In this document: in pieces, positions 46,810 through 48,734 of the stretch
Layout of the letters: each line of letters begins with the position of its first letter
Numbering within the stretch: position 1 is the first letter of the stretch
Origin: an uncultured Eubacteriales bacterium
GTDB taxonomy: Bacteria > Bacillota > Clostridia > Oscillospirales > Acutalibacteraceae
Reading direction: 5' to 3'
DNA: 48,734 bases
Assembly: GCA_934647945.1 (NCBI GenBank)
Contig: CAKUFK010000019.1
Location: 1 to 48,734, forward strand
The notes under the pieces: model-generated
The model's database searches: none
Seen by the model: only the letters and a program-made list of their open reading frames with translations
What the model was told of the DNA's origin: nothing
Translations under genes and position numbers: made by a program

Positions 46810-47514
46810 ATGAACGGACAGAAAAAGGAGAAAAGCATGAAACCAATCTTGTTTAACACCGAAATGGTGAAGGCAATCCTGGATGGGCGCAAGACGGTGA
46901 CGCGGCGGGTTGTGAAGGGGGCAAAGCCGGACTGGGTGCTTGACCACATCGGCGACCATGAGGCCATGACGAAGGTGCGGGCCGACGGTGAAGAGTATCC
47001 CGTGGATGTTCCTGGCCTGTGGGCAACCTTTGAGCAGGACGGCTTGCCAGAGTACCCAATGGTAAAAGCACCCTGCCAGCCCGGCGACATCCTCTGGGTG
47101 CGGGAGACGTGGTATTACGAATCCCATATGGAGGACATGACAGATGGCGAACCTGATTTGCCAAGCGGAGGATACTCACACAGGTATATCTACAAAGCGG
47201 ATTCACCGGATTATCCCGTAAACGTGGGAGTTGGAGCTCATGGTTGGCGCCCCTCCATCCACATGCCCCGTGAGGCCGCCCGGCTGTTTTTGATGGTGAC
47301 GGGGGTACGGGTAGAGCGGTTGCAGGATATAACGCCAAATGACTGCGTGCTCGAAGGTGTAGAGCGTGAGGCGCTTGCGACTGTGGGCGGAGAATTTGCG
47401 CGAGGCATATTTAACGATGTTTGGGACAGCACCATCAAACCCGAAAACCTACCCTGTTACGGGTGGGAGGCCAATCCCTGGGTATGGGTGATCGAGTTCG
47501 AGCGGGTCAATTGA
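46810..47514 (+). CDS. ASCH-like phage protein
   Basis: A 234-residue protein whose N-terminal PILFNTEMVKAILDGRKTVTRRVV is the conserved start of ASCH/PUA-related phage proteins; the GDILWVRETWYY motif and the end (PWVWVIEFERV) fit the family. ASCH domains are thought to bind RNA or modified nucleic acids. ATG 46810 follows GAGGAGG, 2 bp after the Rep-like gene, so they form an operon. Often annotated as a morphogenetic or hypothetical protein. Confidence 0.75.
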   Translation: MNGQKKEKSMKPILFNTEMVKAILDGRKTVTRRVVKGAKPDWVLDHIGDHEAMTKVRADGEEYPVDVPGLWATFEQDGLPEYPMVKAPCQPGDILWVRETWYYESHMEDMTDGEPDLPSGGYSHRYIYKADSPDYPVNVGVGAHGWRPSIHMPREAARLFLMVTGVRVERLQDITPNDCVLEGVEREALATVGGEFARGIFNDVWDSTIKPENLPCYGWEANPWVWVIEFERVN

Positions 47515-47564
47515 GGCGGATTTGTGTCCCTGTGTTATATTGCGGCAAAGTACGGAGGGAAATA

Positions 47565-47960
47565 ATGCGTGACTATCAGCCGAATAAAAAGAATAACCCG
47601 TACTGGATGGAAAAAAGTGTATACCGTCGTGTGCTGGCCTTTGTGCGGGACTATGACCGGATGGTGAGGGACTACCATGAAATCCTGCATGAGACGGCGG
47701 CCTCAGATGGACAGCCGAAAACACATGCGCCAGGCGATCCGGTAGAACGCAAGATAGAAAGGATGGATGCGATTTGGGGGGATATACGAGCAATAGAAAT
47801 AGCACTGATGGAAGTTCCGCCAGAGTACCGAAGCCCGGTTATGCGTAAAGTGATTACAGATAAATGGCCGGTTGACGTCCCCGCCGGAAAGAATCTGCCT
47901 GGATACTGGAAAAAGCGGTTCCTGTACCGCGTGGCAAAAAACAAGCGATTCATCGAATAA
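47565..47960 (+). CDS. RinA/ArpU-like late transcription regulator (tentative)
   Basis: A 131-residue helical protein placed directly before the terminase genes, where Firmicute phages encode ArpU or RinA activators. The C-terminal PGYWKKRFLYRVAKNKRF resembles the sigma-region-4-like tail of that group. ATG 47565 has GGAGGGA upstream. Inverted GTGTCCC and GGGACAC motifs lie on each side of the gene. Confidence is limited because domain similarity cannot be searched here. Confidence 0.5.
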   Translation: MRDYQPNKKNNPYWMEKSVYRRVLAFVRDYDRMVRDYHEILHETAASDGQPKTHAPGDPVERKIERMDAIWGDIRAIEIALMEVPPEYRSPVMRKVITDKWPVDVPAGKNLPGYWKKRFLYRVAKNKRFIE

Positions 47961-47962
47961 TA

Positions 47963-48038
47963 GGGACACGGGGAAAAAGTCAAGTGGTATAATAAAAACG
48001 CTGAAAGAGCGGCCGGGAAACTGGTCGCTCTATTTTTT
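47963..48038 (+). promoter_or_regulatory. Putative late promoter followed by an early terminator
   Basis: GGGACAC (47963-47969), TATAAT (47988-47993), then within 13 bp an intrinsic terminator (AGAGCGGCC/GGTCGCTCT, 48006-48031, followed by TATTTTTT). This sits directly ahead of the terminase genes and is an arrangement suited to antitermination or activator-controlled late transcription. Confidence 0.5.
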
Positions 48039-48098
48039 GCATGGCCAGGTTCAGGTTCCCGGAAAAACAGCCCATCGGGGCGGGAAGGAGGCGGGGAA

Positions 48099-48470
48099 AT
48101 GACCGAGCGTCAAAGGCGGTTCGTAGATGAGTATTTAATATTAAAAGGGCGGAACGGAACCCAGGCAGCCATCAATGCCGGATACAGTCCAAAAACCGCG
48201 TATTCCATCGCCTGTGAAAACCTGAAAAAACCTGAAATCCAGGAATATTTGGCAAGACGGAAAAAGGAGATGGAGGAAGAGCTGCGGCAGGCGTTATTCT
48301 TCGACGCCTTGGAGGCCCGGGAGGTCATGGAGGAAATTTTAAGGAAGCCCTATGCCCAGGATAAGGACAAGCTGACTGCTGCCCGGGATTTCCTGGACAG
48401 GGCCGGATTTGGCCCCATCCAGCGCCAGGAAGTCACGCTAACGGAAAGCAAGTGGTTCAAGGATGGCTAA
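48099..48470 (+). CDS. Phage terminase small subunit
   Basis: A 123-residue small terminase: QRRFVDEYLILKGRNGTQAAINAGYSPKTAYSIACENLKKPEIQEYL is the canonical N-terminal HTH of the terminase_2 family. It recognises the packaging site. ATG 48099 is preceded by GGAGGCGGGG. It overlaps the large-subunit start by 8 bp. Confidence 0.92.
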   Translation: MTERQRRFVDEYLILKGRNGTQAAINAGYSPKTAYSIACENLKKPEIQEYLARRKKEMEEELRQALFFDALEAREVMEEILRKPYAQDKDKLTAARDFLDRAGFGPIQRQEVTLTESKWFKDG

Positions 48471-48734
48471 ACGGCTGAATCCGGAGGCGTTCAACGGCTG
48501 GGTGTATGAGCATATCGACGACTATTCCCACCGTCTGGAAGTGTATTACGGCGGCGCCGGGAGCGGGAAAAGCTACGGGGCCTTTCAAAAGGTCATCCTC
48601 AAGGCCCTAAACCTCCGCCGGAAGGTGCTGGTGATCCGGAAGGTGGGGGCCACCCTGCGGGACAGCGTGTACCAGCTCGCACTGGACCAGCTTGCCGAAT
48701 GCGGGCTTCTGCGGTCCTCCAGGGTCAACCGGTC
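48463..48734 (+). CDS. Phage terminase large subunit (partial, runs off the window)
   Basis: The first 90 residues of a TerL. The ATPase Walker A is YYGGAGSGKSYGA (residues 28-40); VLVIRKVGATLRDSVY follows as in PBSX-type terminases. The start at ATG 48463 overlaps the small subunit stop. The C-terminal nuclease domain lies beyond the window. Confidence 0.9.
   Translation, partial: MAKRLNPEAFNGWVYEHIDDYSHRLEVYYGGAGSGKSYGAFQKVILKALNLRRKVLVIRKVGATLRDSVYQLALDQLAECGLLRSSRVNR

Larger units (their letters stand above)
40605..48734. mobile_element. Prophage, left arm (continues beyond the window)
   Basis: Contains in order a serine recombinase, a type I TA locus, an S24 repressor region, a Cro-like gene, early genes, an HUH Rep-like protein, a RinA/ArpU-like regulator and the terminase genes. 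GC content is lower in the immunity region than in the flanking chromosome. Structural genes are expected to the right. Confidence 0.9.

Overview
The window looks like a chromosomal segment of a GC-rich Firmicute of class Clostridia (Oscillospirales-like is my inference; no rRNA or other phylogenetic marker is present). Supporting signs are strong GGAGG-type ribosome binding sites, several TTG/GTG starts, a TPP riboswitch on thiT, a VanG-type ligase, a Bacillus/Clostridium-style Pho regulon, and a spore-cortex-type GH18 gene carrying a prophage. About 40.6 kb is bacterial chromosome; the right end (from about 40.6 kb) is the left part of an integrated tailed prophage that runs off the window at the terminase large subunit.

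Layout. 0-4.4 kb: small XRE regulators (one a 41-residue fragment), an APH-type phosphotransferase, and a two-subunit ChrA-type transporter divergent from a LysR regulator. 4.4-5.6 kb: thiT with a TPP riboswitch and terminator. 5.7-9.8 kb: leftward operon nhaC-vanW-vanG-vanXY, with the vanW-vanG-vanXY order of VanG glycopeptide-resistance loci but no vanT and no vanRS. 10-14.8 kb: two half-length TauE/SafE permeases, a MetRS-like class I synthetase, an alpha/alpha-toroid-like protein and a GrpB-family protein. 14.9-24.5 kb: a nine-gene leftward carbohydrate operon (Gfo/Idh/MocA, FSA-type transaldolase, SIS protein, YjbQ, TIM-like protein, second YjbQ, AraA/FucI-like isomerase, FGGY kinase, amidohydrolase) opposite an AraC regulator. 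The divergent region has paired AraC-type half-sites and a consensus promoter feeding a strong terminator (putative small RNA or leader). 24.5-29.1 kb: an orphan acyl carrier protein, then SanA/YdcF, an alpha/beta hydrolase with no nucleophile serine, and an XRE regulator, flanked by two gene-free blocks of related hairpin repeats that share direct and inverted copies. 29.1-36.5 kb: leftward pstSCAB-phoU-phoB-phoR behind an 11-bp-period Pho box; PstC has an extra N-terminal membrane domain. 36.7-40.1 kb: GDSL hydrolase, DUF1836 regulator, SHOCT membrane protein, a frameshifted GrpB gene and a methyltransferase.

Prophage (about 40.6 kb to end). A large serine recombinase gene ends next to the truncated C-terminal half of a YaaH/SleL-like GH18 gene, so that gene is the probable attachment site. 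Inside come a complete-looking type I toxin-antitoxin locus (29-aa holin-like toxin, antisense RNA, self-complementary flanks), a CI-type S24 repressor followed by a free-standing S24-like domain lacking both catalytic residues, face-to-face early promoters with four 16-bp operators, a Cro-like protein, a lipoprotein moron, several small early proteins, an HUH Rep-like protein, an ASCH-like protein, a RinA/ArpU-like regulator, and the terminase genes. No helicase, polymerase or SSB gene is seen in the early region.
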